DNA of 6,781 bases from Deltaproteobacteria bacterium (lineage in GTDB: Bacteria; Desulfobacterota; GWC2-55-46; DRQE01). Position numbers and translations under genes: made by a program. The stretch covers positions 1 to 6,781 of the forward strand of contig JACRCB010000080.1 in NCBI GenBank assembly GCA_016219165.1. The letters are read 5' to 3'. Within the stretch, counting starts at the first letter, position 1, and each line of letters starts with the position of its first letter. The notes below the pieces were generated by a model. That model worked only from the letters and a program-made list of their open reading frames with translations, was not told where the DNA came from and searched no databases. This document shows, in pieces, positions 6,604 through 6,781 of this stretch.

Positions 6604-6706
6604 TAAGGAATCTCTGAAAAATTATTTTGAGAGAACCCGACCCATCCTTCGGATGGGTTCACCATAAAAAGGTTCTCTAAATCTCTATCCAAAAATTTTC
6701 AGCTCT
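6604..6706 (+). mobile_element. MITE-like element, copy 2 (right end not resolved)
   Basis: The plus strand here matches the minus strand of the element at 861-977. TAAGGAATCTCTGAAAAATT and the next 14 bases agree at 33 of 34 positions; TAAAAAGGTTCTCT (6665-6678) and CCAAAAATTTTCAGCTCT (6689-6706) are identical. Between these blocks the six central bases of copy 1 are replaced by a longer segment (about 6638-6664) containing an unrelated hairpin. After 6706 similarity stops and no matching right terminal repeat is seen before the window ends, so this copy is either truncated or longer. TA precedes AGGA, as at both ends of copy 1. Its left end lies 3 bases from the ccsA ATG at 6600. It encodes no protein. 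Confidence 0.65.
6630..6678. repeat. Nested hairpins in repeat copy 2
   Basis: The outer arms AGAGAACC (6630-6637) and GGTTCTCT (6671-6678) correspond to the palindrome arms of copy 1. Inside them is a separate stem, ACCCATCC (6640-6647) and GGATGGGT (6651-6658), closed by a TTC loop. On the minus strand this lies 30-78 bases ahead of the ccsA ATG at 6600, so the ccsA leader could contain the structure if transcription starts farther upstream. It is not followed by a clear T-run in the ccsA direction. On the plus strand it is followed by A-rich sequence, so it is not a standard terminator either. Confidence 0.75.
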
Positions 6707-6781
6707 GGTGGGCACAGCCAACCCTAAAAGTATTTGGAGGGTGCAGGGCTCACGTTGCTGCGCAGCAATTTCAATGGGAAT
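6707..6781. other. Non-coding right flank with a small palindrome
   Basis: There is no convincing reading frame in these 75 bases. A perfect 14-base palindrome TTGCTGCGCAGCAA lies at 6755-6768. The stretch may be the continuation of the repeat at 6604, part of another repeat, or the ccsA upstream region; it is cut by the window edge. I saw no convincing ccsA promoter. Confidence 0.4.

Overview
The window holds five protein genes, all read from the minus strand, so the order of transcription runs from the right edge to the left: ccsA, resB, a MrfA/YprA-type DEAD/DEAH helicase, a MoxR AAA+ ATPase, and a DUF58 protein cut by the left edge. Coding density is high. The only notable non-coding stretches are a 185-base gap between moxR and the DUF58 gene, a 62-base gap between the helicase and moxR, and the last 181 bases at the right edge. 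I see no rRNA, tRNA, CRISPR array or complete insertion sequence.

The organism is a bacterium that makes c-type cytochromes by System II (ResB plus CcsA). The mid-range base composition, frequent AGG and ATA codons, and wording of the proteins suggest an anaerobic or respiratory lineage such as Nitrospirota or a Desulfobacterota-like group. That placement is a low-confidence impression, not a measurement.

Right part (4288-6600): ccsA and resB lie 3 bases apart and together form the haem delivery and cytochrome c haem lyase complex. Middle (2015-4273): the helicase gene starts 14 bases after resB and is probably read from the same message, although its likely role is DNA repair. Left part (1-1952): moxR and the DUF58 gene are a classic conserved pair. 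A good sigma-70-like promoter lies just ahead of moxR, so this pair may be a separate transcription unit.

The most interesting content is non-coding. A 117-base element (861-977) with imperfect terminal inverted repeats of about 22 bases and a perfect 36-base palindrome at its core sits between moxR and the DUF58 gene. A second, diverged copy (6604 to at least 6706) in the opposite orientation ends 3 bases before the annotated ccsA start, and there the core palindrome arm has been replaced by a different hairpin. Both ends of copy 1 and the one visible end of copy 2 carry a TA next to AGGA. Together they look like a miniature inverted-repeat (MITE-like) family, probably mobilised in trans, that has landed at the 5' sides of two genes. 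Nothing in the window encodes a transposase. I see no previously undescribed multi-gene system here; the repeat family is the best candidate for something not catalogued.
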